From Taeniopygia guttata (Eukaryota > Chordata > Aves > Passeriformes > Estrildidae), in contig NC_133063.1 in the NCBI RefSeq assembly GCF_048771995.1, positions 26,244,810-26,308,809 on the forward strand: 64,000 bases of DNA, given 5' to 3'. Each line of letters opens with the position of its first letter. Position 1 is the stretch's first letter. The notes under the pieces were generated by a model, which saw only the letters and a list, made by a program, of their open reading frames with translations, did not search any database and was not told the origin of the DNA. A program made the position numbers and the translations under genes. Below are positions 13,963 to 25,236 of this stretch, in pieces.

Positions 13963-14094
13963 CTTCTTGAGCATCACATTTGCACTGAGACAGCATAATG
14001 GTTTCATTCTGGGCTACTGGAAAATTCATATCTTCTCTAGAATATGAAGTGCTAAGACGTAATGTTCTGTCTTTGGAAGGAACAGGGTAAAAGG
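13963..14094 (-). CDS. TMEM232: Candidate TMEM232 internal coding exon
   Basis: Read on the - strand, a pyrimidine tract with acceptor ttttctttag precedes 132 open bases, followed by a GAAG/gtacac donor. The peptide ends MNFPVAQNETIMLSQCKCD then AQE. The PVA-x2-E-x-I-x-L-x-QC-x4-QE spacing resembles the segment of human TMEM232 that I recall as DLPVAWTEVIYLAQCNG. Strand and position fit, since TMEM232 lies upstream of SLC25A46 in opposite orientation in other vertebrates. TMEM232 is a poorly understood membrane protein linked to sperm flagellum function. I could not place the other exons, and the human comparison is from memory, so this is a candidate only. Confidence 0.35.
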
Positions 14095-17000
14095 CTAAAG
14101 AAAAGTTAAAAAAAAATTCGTTCATTTATCTGATGGAACATCTTTCTTACATGCAGAAAAACCAGCTTCATTTGGAAGAAGATTGCATATTTTAGGGACA
14201 TTAAACGACTCTGCTGATGTAAAACTCTGGAGCAGGAATTAATGAGGCATGAGCATTAAAACTTTGGAGTTAGAACTTAAGTAAGAACAGGCATTCATAT
14301 CTATAATTACAGCTTTATTACCCATTTTAAACATGTTCCAACAAAAACAAATATTTACTACTGCTTAATAAATCTGTAACCCCAGCCAAGGTAGTACAAG
14401 GCTACTGTTTTGATAACCAGTGCAGCAATAAAATGGCTGGGAAATCTGAAAATACATTACCCTGCTCTACTTTGAAGCTCTGTCATTCACTTTTTGTAGA
14501 TCAAACACTTTTTTCTCACTAGACATCCTCTTATGTAGTGTTATAACCACATGAAGCAAAATCCTGGCACATTCTGGTTATTAAATAGGGAAAATACATA
14601 ATAATTAAGTTCATTTGCATTTTGCATACGATCAGCAATTCCTATAAAAACCAAAAGGACCAGAACTTTCTTTTTAATATAACTACTCTTTTAGAAGTGA
14701 TGCACAGGGCTGACACCAGCAGTTGGCTTCAAGCACCAGTAATCCCACCTTTATGAAATTAAAATATGACCATGCTCTCAACGTTGGTGTAGTTAATGAG
14801 AAGGCAGCAGTTTTAGACACAAAAGACTGGACCAGTTGCAAGCTTAAGAAAACCAGGCAGCTTTCTGTGTGGGTAAACCTGTGTAAAAGTCATTCCAGAA
14901 AGGGACAGAAAAGTTCTTACCAACGACATTGCCTGCACAAGACAAGCTGAGAGCTTTTCCTGCTAGAGAGCATGAGATTAGGCAGGGCAGAGTTAAAAGC
15001 GATTGCTGGAGGAGAACTGTTTCACAGCTGCACCACATCTTATTTCCAAATAAGAAGCATTGTTTATTTATTTTTTTGGTAACCTTAAGACCACAAAATT
15101 TCCTTTTGTTTACACTGCTGAGAAGATATGAACCACTTCAGACTGAAGACTGCAAAATTAACATTGTCAGTAAATGCACAAAGCTGAGGCTGTTTTATTT
15201 CATCTCTAGGTTTTGGTTCACTAAATGCTGCTTCGTTATTACAGAATATGCTATAAAGCATACTGGTGCTGAAATGAATCCAGGCTTTATTTGGACAAAA
15301 ATGGATTGCTAAACACAAGCCCAAAAGCAGTGAAAGCTCACTAAGATGCCCATTATAGGGTGCCAATCATAAGAGGTTTTTGAGCTCTTTCAGCCAATGC
15401 TTTTTTCCTGCCAAGTTTAAGAAACACAGCACAAAGGATAACCCCCAAAATAAAAGCCCATAATATCAAATAGGCCTTTCAGTGTATTCTATAATCCCTG
15501 CATTTTCCATTTGGAATGTAGGATGAATTATATTTGCCACAGAACCTTCTCTTTGAGGCTCACTAAATGCCAAATGGATCACTTCCATAATAACTTTCTA
15601 ATGTGAATGACCACTCTGTTTCTATGCATTATCTATTTTTGTCTTAAGAAGCCCATGAGGAATCATTCTCAGCTGCAGAATATGGTGGCTATTTTTTTCT
15701 CCTTTCTAAACAGTTGCAAGGATTTTAATAGAGATAATAAAAGGGAACATAAAATTCATCAAACTAGTATTACAATTAATCTGCTCCTCATAATATTGCT
15801 AAAAACTTTCTTTCACAAGTTTGTATTTATACAAGTACAGGCTAGTTAAAAATCGGCATACTTCCCTGTGAAGTTTCAATGTCTTATGGAAGCATTAGGA
15901 CTGGTACCTCAGATAAGAGGTCTAAGGAATTACACATTACCTGACATTTTAGCAATAAAGCAGTAGATTGATTTTTGAAACACCCTCTGCTTCCTACTGA
16001 TGTTATATTCCTGCAGGGAACTGGGTAAATAATGTGTTGAGAAGCACACAAACCCTAAGACACTTTATTATCAGACACTGCCTCAGTTTCAGTTGGAGGC
16101 CAAACTACTCACGGCTTCAACAGTGCTCAAGCCACGCGTTGTCTAACTGTGGGGAGGTGCTGCACCAGCTGAGAGTGAGCAGCCCCTGCAACCAAAGCCT
16201 GTTTGAGGCTTAACCTGCTCTGTCACTATGCTCCTTTGTAGCCTCTGGTTGCTGCCTTTTGCATGGCCCTGCACGAGGCAGCTCACTTAACATCAAGTCA
16301 GGCATTGCTTAATATTGTTGTGCTTGGCACAGCAGAGACTCATCCCAGTAGCTTTTCCATTGATTTGACTGGGCTTTAGCTGATCCCTGTAAATACTAAG
16401 ACAAACTTCAAAAGCTGGCAATTCTAATTATGCCTGGCAGGAAGATTTCCTCTGATATCCAGGCACAATTGTAGCAAGCCTCACAGAATAAAATATGTAA
16501 AAACCTTTATTAAGGAACATTGCCACTGTCTCTATACATACTAGTATGCAAGATCGCAGTCTGACTTGATTTAGTTTCATTTATGTCACAGCTTTTACTA
16601 TCTCAGCATTTTAATTATTAAAACTTCAAACTTCTGTTTCTACTTCTATAGAAATAGTTGAAGGTTATGAAAAACCACTAATGAAAATCAATAAATAATG
16701 TATATTATTTATACATAGCAGTAGATAGCAGAGAAGTTATTTTCTTCTTTCAGTACATGTACATCTCATATACATCTGAAGCATGGACTTTCTGATAGAT
16801 TGGAATTCTGAATGATTTCGTCTGTGATTTCCTGAGTAGAAATGTAAAAATGTAGAAATGTAAAATGTAAAAAACATGGAAAAAATATGCAGCTTTACTT
16901 TTCATTTCCAATTGAGTTATTTTCTATGTTTTGCATTTATGATATAAAATGTATTATTTTCATAGTTTTAAATAAGATTTTAATTGAGATGTAACTTTAA

Positions 17001-18848
17001 TAGTGACACTGTACTAAACAATCTAAATGTTCACAAAGTATTTTTCTTGCACACTGCCTCAAGGGCAAGTTGAAAAATTAGTAAAGAATGAGCTTGTTGC
17101 TACCTAGATGCATGCTTATCTCTATCATATGAGAAATCCTGCTTCTCGGGTAGGAATTTTACCACTGCTCCCATAAATCTCCTTCTCCCAGGATTTCACC
17201 CCTTTTTCTTGGTATGGTTGGGATTTGCTGTGGCAGATGGTTCTCAGCCACATCAAAAAGCACACCCTCCTTCATAGCTAGGTCCCTTATCAGTCTGTTT
17301 CCTTTGTCTGAAAGGCTCTAAGTAGCTTTGGTGGTCATTGTTAGCTGCCACATTCATAGGACCCCTCCTCTGACATCAGTGCAAGGCTGATACAAGATTT
17401 TGTGTCTCAAATATTACACTCTAATACTTGAACAAAGAAAATAATTGCAATTTTATCTCAAGGTAAACAATAAAAAAATTAAGGAAAAAAGTACTGTACA
17501 TCTTGTAGTGCCTTGCTTCATGTTTAAGTCTACTAAATCCTACATTTCAAATGGGAATTAAATGGCCAGACAATTTCTAGTCTGCTGAACCATTATGTCA
17601 TGGAGTTTACAGCCAGCATGTACCAGGCTGTATTACCAGGGCTCTGGTAATAACCAGAAAGTACATTTGGAAGTAATCCCCTGGAATTAGAAATTAAATA
17701 AAGGGGTGACTTAACATCAATAAGTGAAGACAGCTGAGAAATAATGAACAAGTGACAGCAGGTAAAATACATAAAATACAAGGCAAAATGGAAACTGCTG
17801 GGTGCCATGCAAGAGGCATGGAATGTATAACCTAATAAATATGGTTTACAGAGACTTACACAGAAGCCTGGTATCTGGACATGCCCAGGGCTGGAGAAAC
17901 AGGAGACTGGCACCAGCTGATGTCACTGCCCTGTGGCACTATTATCCATGGAGCAGCCCAGCTGCTCAGGGCACAGACCCCATGTCCCTGCAGCGCCTCA
18001 CTGTAGGTTATTCACCCCTCCGGCAGAACTAGTGTAGGGTGTGAGGCAGGTCTGCACTGCAGAGGAGGGAGCTGTTTGATAAGGCCTACAGCAAACCTAG
18101 CCAGCTTTAATATCCTTAATCAGTGCAGCAGGGAGGGGTCAGCAGCACGAGCTGGCCCTGGGAATTCAGAGAGATGTTCTGGGCTATGCTAAAGCCTAAG
18201 CCAATTCACCTCTGCTGTGACTGCTGCTCCAACCAGCTCAGCTCTGCCTGCACAGATGGCAGTCCTGCCTCCAGCTGCTGCCTGGGCACACACACATCCA
18301 CAGGTGTATCAGTGGGTTAGCTACAAAAAAACATAAACTGTACAGATCCAAAACACCACTGTGCCTTGCCGGGACCCAGGTGTATTTAGTGCCCTGTAAC
18401 GGTTTCAAGATGAATAAAGCTTATGATGTGTTTTCCTGCTCTGGTTTTTAAGACCTAGTAACACATAATGCATGTCAGAAACAGAAAATATTGAATTATT
18501 AGGTGCAGCATTTCAGGTTCCTGTAGGCTATGTAAAAATTAAATCAAAGTATGCTAAGCTTTTCCCACAGTCAGAAGAAAGTTCCAAGGCAAAATTATCC
18601 CCTCTAATCTACTTTTCTATTTCTAGTATGTATTTTACAAATAACTTTTGCCTTATCAATTATTTTACAGATACTAAGGGCAGTCTTTGATGCATTATTG
18701 AAAAGAAACAACACTGCTCATTCGCAGACTTCTGTGTAGAAAGTGAACTGCTTAATTGGATGTTTCTATAGGCTGCCACAACTCAATTTAATGAATATTT
18801 AATGGCAGTATAATGTAGCTATTTTTAACAAGTAGCTGACAACTGCAC

Positions 18849-18879
<31 letters not shown>

Positions 18880-19429
18880 CTTCATAAATGGTGACATTGC
18901 ACTGGAAAAAAAAAGTCACAAAGACAGAAACGTGAGCAAGCATGTATGACAAACTACTCATCAAAAATTATTATTAAAAATATTTTTAAAATTAGCACAA
19001 GGAAGAGGGAAATTAAAAGTACAGAAATATTCTACAAATCTCCAGAATTTCTGCTTTAGGTGCCTCCAGATTTGCGTCCAAGCAAGCAGAGCAAGCGCTC
19101 CACAGAGGCCCTGGCTGCGGCAGAAGCCCCAGCGACCTCCTCAAGTCAAGCAGGTAAAAGACGCTTGCATTGACTGCAACAAGAGGGGACTCAGCTCGTG
19201 GCTCCAGGATTTGCTCATCTAATCCAACCGAGCACGTCAAGGCTTGCAGGCTACCCCAGGTGGAGGAACCCAGCAGGAAACGATGGGGAAAGGGGGCCTG
19301 GGGCAGAGGTGGAGAATGGCAGCCCGAGAGGAAGAGGAGGAAGAGGGATGGCAGCAGATGCCAACGACACGGGAGGCTGCGGCAGGCCAGTGAGCCCAGC
19401 AGGGATGGCCCAGGCTCCGCTGCCCACCC
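14095..19429. other. Non-coding or intronic stretch
   Basis: AT-rich to mixed composition with an A-run at 18849. Open frames are short and unremarkable. If the CpG island at 19.4-20.4 kb is the TMEM232 promoter, upstream exons should lie here, but none was identified. Confidence 0.4.
18849..18875 (+). repeat. Poly(A) run, 27 bp
   Basis: Uninterrupted A-run. No retroposed coding sequence is seen upstream. Confidence 0.9.
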
Positions 19430-19835
19430 TTCTCTCCGCGCTGCCCTGAGTCAGCGCAAGGCGCCGGCAGGAGCCGCCAAGCGCTGCTGCTGGCCGGGGC
19501 TGGGCAGGAGCTGCTCCGCAGCCTCGGCTGGGGCACGGCCGCGGCTGTGTCCCTGCCGGAGGAGCGGGGAGCGAGCGGCCGGGAGCGGCTGCGGAGGTGC
19601 GGCAGCTGCCGCGGCGCTCCCTCCGCTCCTCGGGGCAGCTGTCTTTTGAGCTGCACTTTTGAGGCGAGGTTTCAACCCATTTCAATTTCCAAAGTTGTAC
19701 TCCATGGCTAAGAAGGCGGGTTTTGCTACAGGGAGAGGGAGACGCTGCTTTTTCCCCCTTCCCGCACTCTGCTGCCCCCGCGCCCTCCTGCCCTGCGCGC
19801 CCGCCGCCCGTCCCCTCCGGCCGTGCTGGGTGAGG

Positions 19836-19860
19836 CCGGGCCGGGCCGGGCCGGGCCGGG
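19836..19860. repeat. (CCGGG)5 short tandem repeat
   Basis: Five perfect CCGGG units in the second CpG island, potentially capable of G-quadruplex or hairpin structure. Confidence 0.85.
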
Positions 19861-20099
19861 CGGCGCTTCCCGCCCCGGGCCCGGCGGGAGCGGCAGGGAG
19901 CGGCGGGGGCACCGGCACCGCCCTCAGGGCCGCGGGGCCCGGCGATCGGCAGCGCTGAAGGGCCGGTGAGGCTGAGGCACCGGGGCTGTCCCGGGGGACA
20001 GCGCCCCGGGAGGCGCCTGCGCTGCTGAGGAGCTGCTGCGGTGCCCGCGGCTGCGACGGGCGCTGAGGCGGCGGCGCTGAGGCGCTGAGGGCTGCGGCG

Positions 20100-20135
20100 A
20101 TGGCGGCGGAGGCCGGGCGGGAGGGAAGAGGCTGA
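20100..20135 (+). other. Tiny ORF at YY1-like ATGGCGGC element
   Basis: ATG in a gcgATGGCGGCG context followed by only 11 codons (MAAEAGREGRG) and a stop. Short ATG-YY1 elements are common at TATA-less starts. It could be an upstream ORF or just the transcription-factor site; no evidence of translation. Confidence 0.25.
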
Positions 20136-20999
20136 GGGGGCTGGCGGGGCTGGCGGGGCTCGGGGCGCCGGGACGCCCAGGGCGATGGCAGCGCTGCGGG
20201 GCTGCCGGGCTGGGAGGCTGTGAAGGGACTGGGGAGGCTGTGGGTGTGCTGGGGCTGTGGCGGGGCTGAGGGCACGCCGCAAGTCTCTCGCTGCTCCCGT
20301 TGCTCCCAGAGATCCCCGTCTGCTCGACGTCTCCAGAAGGGACCAGGGGCCGAGGGGGAGCGGGGGAGATGGGCCGGCCGCGTTCCCCGTGTCTGTCCCA
20401 GCCCGGTTTGTACCGGGGTAGCGCTGTGCCTGGATATAATCGCATCTCGGCTTGTCTCCAGTTCTGCCTCTGTGTGCACGGAGCTGTCGAGCTATACACA
20501 GTTCTGTGTCTTTAGTTACAGGGACATGGAGGTGTAGCTGGGTACTTTGATCATTGTGTAGCTCTGCACAGGTCCATGTTGTGTAGAGCCATTTTTATAC
20601 ACAAGTCAATACATTTTCACAACGCAAATAATTGTCTTTGTATCAATTTCTACATAAACCTGCATCGCATTGGGCAGTTTCCTTCCAGCTCCGTGGGTAT
20701 TTAGAGAAGGCCAGGGATGTCTGTCACTCTCCCTCCATGCATGGATCTGTACAGGCATCTCTTTGTAACCCGTCTGTGATGAGATGGTGTGAACTGGCAG
20801 TGATCTCTGTCACTTGCCATGGAGTCAGCAGAGATGTAACTATGTGCAGTAAGCTTGTAACAGAACTTGTAATTGTATGTAAGGATCATGTAACACTTTT
20901 TCAACTCAAGTTGGCTTTGGTGTACTTCTCTCCGGGCAGCGCCACTGGAGCAAAGGTGCAATCAGTGGAATTTTGGAACTGAAACGAGTCTTGGTCTGT

Positions 21000-21800
21000 G
21001 TCATTGGGAGCAATTAGCAGATGCCTGCCTTAGGATCCAGGAGGACTTGGCAAAGAGCTGGGGGCTGGGGGAAAACAGGCAGGCCTGCCCAGACGATCCC
21101 CCGGTTGCATAAAACGGGCCAAGAACCGTAAACGGGTCTGGGCAGGCAGTGCAGCCACACGTTTGGGGAGAAGGCAATACAAGGGCCTGCTAAGGAAAGC
21201 TCCAGTTGCCATTGGGAAACTGGGCAAAGGAAAGAAAGCCCCAGGGCAAGAGGGCATCTCCCTTCTTTTGGGATAGCCCATCCCAAACTCATCTGTGCTA
21301 CTATGGAAGGGGGATGCACCAAGGCTCTGTGCCTGGGGACACCAGGGAGGCCACCTGCCCCTCGCTGCTCACCTCTGCTCTCTGCAGCCGGGGCACCACC
21401 CTGCGCCCACAGCTAAGCCTGGCCCTGGACCAGCTGTGGGTGCTGAGCCCGGGAAGGAGGCAGCGCTGCAGACACAGCAAGAGCAGCACCAGGAGGGCTG
21501 TGATGAGGGTGCCACGTCCATCATCCTCATCAGGCCCAGTGGCTCCTGCATTGCCCCTTTTGGGTGAGTTGTGGTGCCATGTGCCATGGCAGGGCAGGAG
21601 AGCTTGCCAGCCATGGAAGCAGGAGGCCTTGGGCAGCCTTGCCTCTGGCCTCTGTGCAAAGCAGGAGCAGAGAGAGGCCTGTGTGGCCTGGCCAGCTTTG
21701 GCTTGCCAGAAGACAAGGGCAAAAGCAGATGCTCTGGCAGCTGACAGGGAGTCAGTGCTTGGTCAGTGCCTCTGTCCTGTTTGCTATGAATCACATCATG
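21000..21800 (+). other. GC-rich exon-like block, unidentified
   Basis: G+C is much higher than in the flanks. A segment at about 21391-21564 lies between an acceptor-like ctctctgcag and a donor-like GGgtgagtt, and is open in two + frames (one ends SIILIRPSGSCIAPFG). No protein family is recognised. It may be a gene fragment, a non-coding exon or a repeat. It lies between the second CpG island and the 22157 LTR. Confidence 0.3.
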
Positions 21801-22156
21801 TTTATGACCTAGACGTATGATGATTTCTTCTTTCACCAAACATATTTCAGTACAAAATTTGCATTCATCTATAGAGAAAATTGATGCTCTTACTAAAATT
21901 AAAATATGCAGGGTCTTTTTTCTGGATCCTTTTCCTTTCCAAACTGCCTTACTCCTTTTAGCTTTTTCTCTGTCTAGGTTACATTACCAGCTAAAAAGCA
22001 CTGCTTTTTTTATATAATCTGGGCCTGAAGAACACATCACAATAAGGCTTCCCAGTCCTTGCAGGAATACAAGGAACTCTACAAGTCCAAAAGCCAGTAG
22101 TGACAGCTGGATAGTCAGTCTGCAGCTCATCCAGGAAGTGGTGAGCTATGGAGGAC

Positions 22157-23543
22157 TGTCATGGTTTGACACGGAAGGGAATTTTCTCGGAAGGAAGAAG
22201 GGCAAGCCAGTCTGTGATTGGGGTTGGATATTGGCACTTGGGCTGACCAATTGAAGGCTGAACGCGCCTCTGATAACACAGCGGGGTTAAAAGCAGAATT
22301 CCCAGGAGAACTCTCTCTCTTTGGTTCCGGTCAGGGTGCAGTGCAGACTCCTCCCTGCCTGGCCCATGGCTGGGTGAGGGAGGGGAGCCATGCAGCTCAG
22401 GTTGAGGTAGGCCGAACCGGGCCAGCTCCCTGCAGATGGAAGTGTGGAGAAATCTGGGATGTCTGCATTGCCCTCCCAGAGTCTCCCTGGAGAGAGAGAG
22501 AAAGAGACAGCGACGGTGCCAGCAGTACACCAGCAGAGGAGGTGTAAGAGGGGGGAACAGTGTGGGAGCTGGAGGCCTGGGCCGAGAGCCATCTAGAGAG
22601 TCAGGACTTCTAATCCTTCCTTGAGAAATGAAGGCTTTGTGAAATATTACTCCTACTTGGTTTGAGAGAGAGGAAGAGAGACAGCCTGGGACCTGGCATG
22701 TTAGGAAAAGATGTGGAGGGGGAAGATGATGGAGTGGCTTTTTGGCTGGACTTTTTCTTGTTAGCCATAGACTGAACCGATTTTCTCCTCCAAGAGAGAG
22801 ACTGTATTTTAGGAGGATGCTGGTGAGCCAAGAGACCTGCTTCAACAGCTGAGAAAAGACAGGAGTGGAGGGAACAGAGAAAAGTTAGGGGGGTTTGTGG
22901 TGGTTCCTCCTGTCTTCAGAGAAGAAGAAAAGAAGATGATCTCTGTTCTTGAGACCCTCGGCCCCAGGGGAGGAAGAAAATGGGGGGAACTATGGTCCCA
23001 AAAATGAAAAACTGAACTGTTGTTTTTTTCCCCTCTTTGCAGAGCATCCTTGAAAGGAAAAATCCTAAGAGCAGTCTGTCCATCCATGCATTGGTGGTGA
23101 GAGCGCTGTGCATGGAAAGGAGAGTGTTACACTGGCAGATTTTCTCTGGGCGGTGCCATGTGTGACATGGAAACACAAGAAGTGGCAGCTGTGTTTCTTG
23201 GGGGGGTCTGTGGCACAGGAGGGACTCCTCTCTCCCTCAATGGACTGAGTACTGATTATCTGAAGGGTGGGAACCTGATTGGAGGTCCAAGTTGTGTCTC
23301 ACTGTGGTTTATTGGAATTGGGTGGGGTGGGAGGAGGAATGTTTTGGAAGGTTTTCATTTTGGATTTAGTGGGTTTTTTCCTTTCTTTTCCTTTTTATAG
23401 TAGTAGTAGTTTAATAAATTTTCTCCTTTGTTATTAAACTTGGGCCTGCTCTGCTCTGTTCCTGATCGTATCTCACAGCAAATCATTTGGGGGGTTGTAT
23501 TTTCATGGAGGCGCTGGCATTGTGCCAGTGTCAAACCATGACA
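22157..23543 (+). mobile_element. Solo LTR of an avian endogenous retrovirus, 1387 bp
   Basis: The element begins TGTCATGGTTTGACA and ends with its exact inverse TGTCAAACCATGACA, a 15-bp perfect terminal inverted repeat with TG...CA ends. The flanks give an imperfect 5-bp duplication (aggac/aagac). A poly(A) signal TTAATAAA at about 23411-23418 precedes a 125-bp U5-like end, so the orientation is +. TGTCATGGTTT-type ends are common in passerine ERV (often ERVL-type) LTRs, as I recall. No gag or pol coding is present, so it is a solo LTR or an LTR-derived non-autonomous element. Confidence 0.75.
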
Positions 23544-25067
23544 AAGACATGACTGACTCAGGCTGGTCTCTGCTTACAGTCATTTTCTTACCCCACATGC
23601 CTGCAGAGTGACTGCTTCATTTCTGTATATGCTGCCATCTTCACTTTTTCTATGTCAGTCTTGACTCATTCACCTGGAGTAGTCAGCAGGGGTCAGGTCC
23701 CCTTATCATCCATCCTCTATTCTGAAAGACACAGCAAAACAAATTATTGGCTCATATAACCTGAGAAAATGACTGAAGGGAAAACGCGGGTGTCAAACCA
23801 CTAATATTCTCCCAATCCCTTCATGGATGGAGTTAAGTTAGGGTTGGTCTGGCAAGTTTCTTCAGCAGCAATTTATACCCTATGCTGCTGTTTCATGTGG
23901 TCCAGTGCCATGTCTTTACAGCAAACTGCAAATTTCAGAAGTGTAAAAATGTTGGCAATTAAGAAATGATCCTTGCACTGGCACATACATACTAATTCTT
24001 GATCTGTAGTGATTGTTAGAGCATGCCCTGTATGTATTTGTACTAAGGCAAAGGTGTTGTCTCAAGGCAAAGATCTTTCCAACAATCGGCTTTACAGGAT
24101 TAACCATCTTTTGTACTCTCCCACATTTCTTAAATTAAATGTATTTCCTTAAAATCTGTTTGCATCTCTTCTTATCCTTTATTATGAAAAATTATAATTT
24201 AAAGTGCACAATATACATAGTTACTGCTTTTTATACTTCTTTATTTTAGCCCAAGCCAACAAATCTTTTCAATTTGCTGACAGACCACATTATTAACATA
24301 GTTTCACTTTGAGAAAGGAACATCAAAACTGATTACAGCATTTCACATGAGGAATTCTCTATATAGAGGAAGGATACATACATATATATAGAGAGAAAGG
24401 ATATTTTTACTGAAACATTCATAAATAACTATAAAATTTTTCATTCTTAAGTTAATACCCAAGACTGGGGAAAAGCAGTAGAGCTATTTTTCCAGTTTGA
24501 TTTTGTAAGAATATTTCTTCTAAGTAATAATAGCATCTGAAACAATGTATCAAACTATTTTGGATTTTCTTTCCATTACCCTTTTCAATATATTTTAACA
24601 CTATTTCAGAATACTCTTTCAGCATGCCTTCTTTTACCTCCATCGCTCGTCAACTCATTTAACTTCACTGGGTCTCCCTGAGTTGCTTCACAGCTTTCTT
24701 TGATTTTGCCTAACCAATATAACTATGTATTATTTGCAAAATCTGTTTTCTCATTGATCACATATTTTTATCCAGCAATAGATAAATATATTAGGCAACA
24801 TCGCTTCTAGTGTGCCACAAAAGGGCTTCTGCAATGTTGAACACAATCCAGGAGCCACTGCTTTGCAATCTCTTAGCCATTTTCTTATCCAGTCCAGTCA
24901 TACAACTCTAATCCTAATTGCAGTTAGTTTCCAGAATATAACCTTAACAACATTTTTTCAAAGGCTTTTGAGTCAATAATTATAGCTGACAGTGATCCAT
25001 TGTCCACAGTTTGGAGCCTTCAAAAACAATTACCCATGACTGTAAAGTTATGTTTCTCTTCTCAAAG

Positions 25068-25116
25068 ATGATTTAGAAACAGGGATGATTTAGAAACAGG
25101 AATGATTTAGAAATCA
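25068..25116 (+). repeat. Short tandem repeat, about 16-17 bp x 3
   Basis: GATGATTTAGAAACAGG, GATGATTTAGAAACAGG and AATGATTTAGAAAT in a row. Confidence 0.7.
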
Positions 25117-25128
25117 TAATAAAGAGAC

Positions 25129-25236
25129 ACTTGGCTGTAATAGCTATGTTTACTCCTTAGAAAAAATGTCTTGATCACTGAAGAAAATAGTGAATGGAAT
25201 TAACTAAAAGAAAAAAAAATTGGCAGAAAAACAATG
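25129..25236 (+). repeat. 110-bp direct duplication, copy 1
   Basis: Nearly identical to 28141-28250, about 3.0 kb downstream in the same orientation. The shared core includes TGTCTTGATCACTGAAGAAA and GAATGGAATTAACTAAAAG. It follows a three-fold short repeat of GATGATTTAGAAACAGG (about 25068-25116). Confidence 0.85.

Larger units (their letters stand above)
19430..20440. promoter_or_regulatory. Second CpG island, gene not identified
   Basis: About 1 kb of very high G+C with dense CpG, flanked by ordinary AT-rich DNA. It contains five CCGGG units (19836-19860), many small G-rich repeats of the ggctggcggg type, and a YY1-like CGATGGCGGCGG at about 20098-20109. Long reading frames exist on both strands but look compositional (Ala/Pro/Arg-rich) and match no protein I recognise. 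It is probably a promoter. A - strand transcript leading into the candidate TMEM232 exon at 14.0 kb, or a non-coding RNA, are both possible. Confidence 0.7.

Noticed and set aside
19251-20499. Large Ala/Pro/Arg-rich frames on the - strand (up to 343 codons) in the second CpG island
   Set aside because: High-G+C DNA lacks stop codons by composition; no domain, no splice pattern and no family match.
22159-22845. 228-codon - strand frame
   Set aside because: It is within the LTR at 22157-23543 and antisense to it; no domain.
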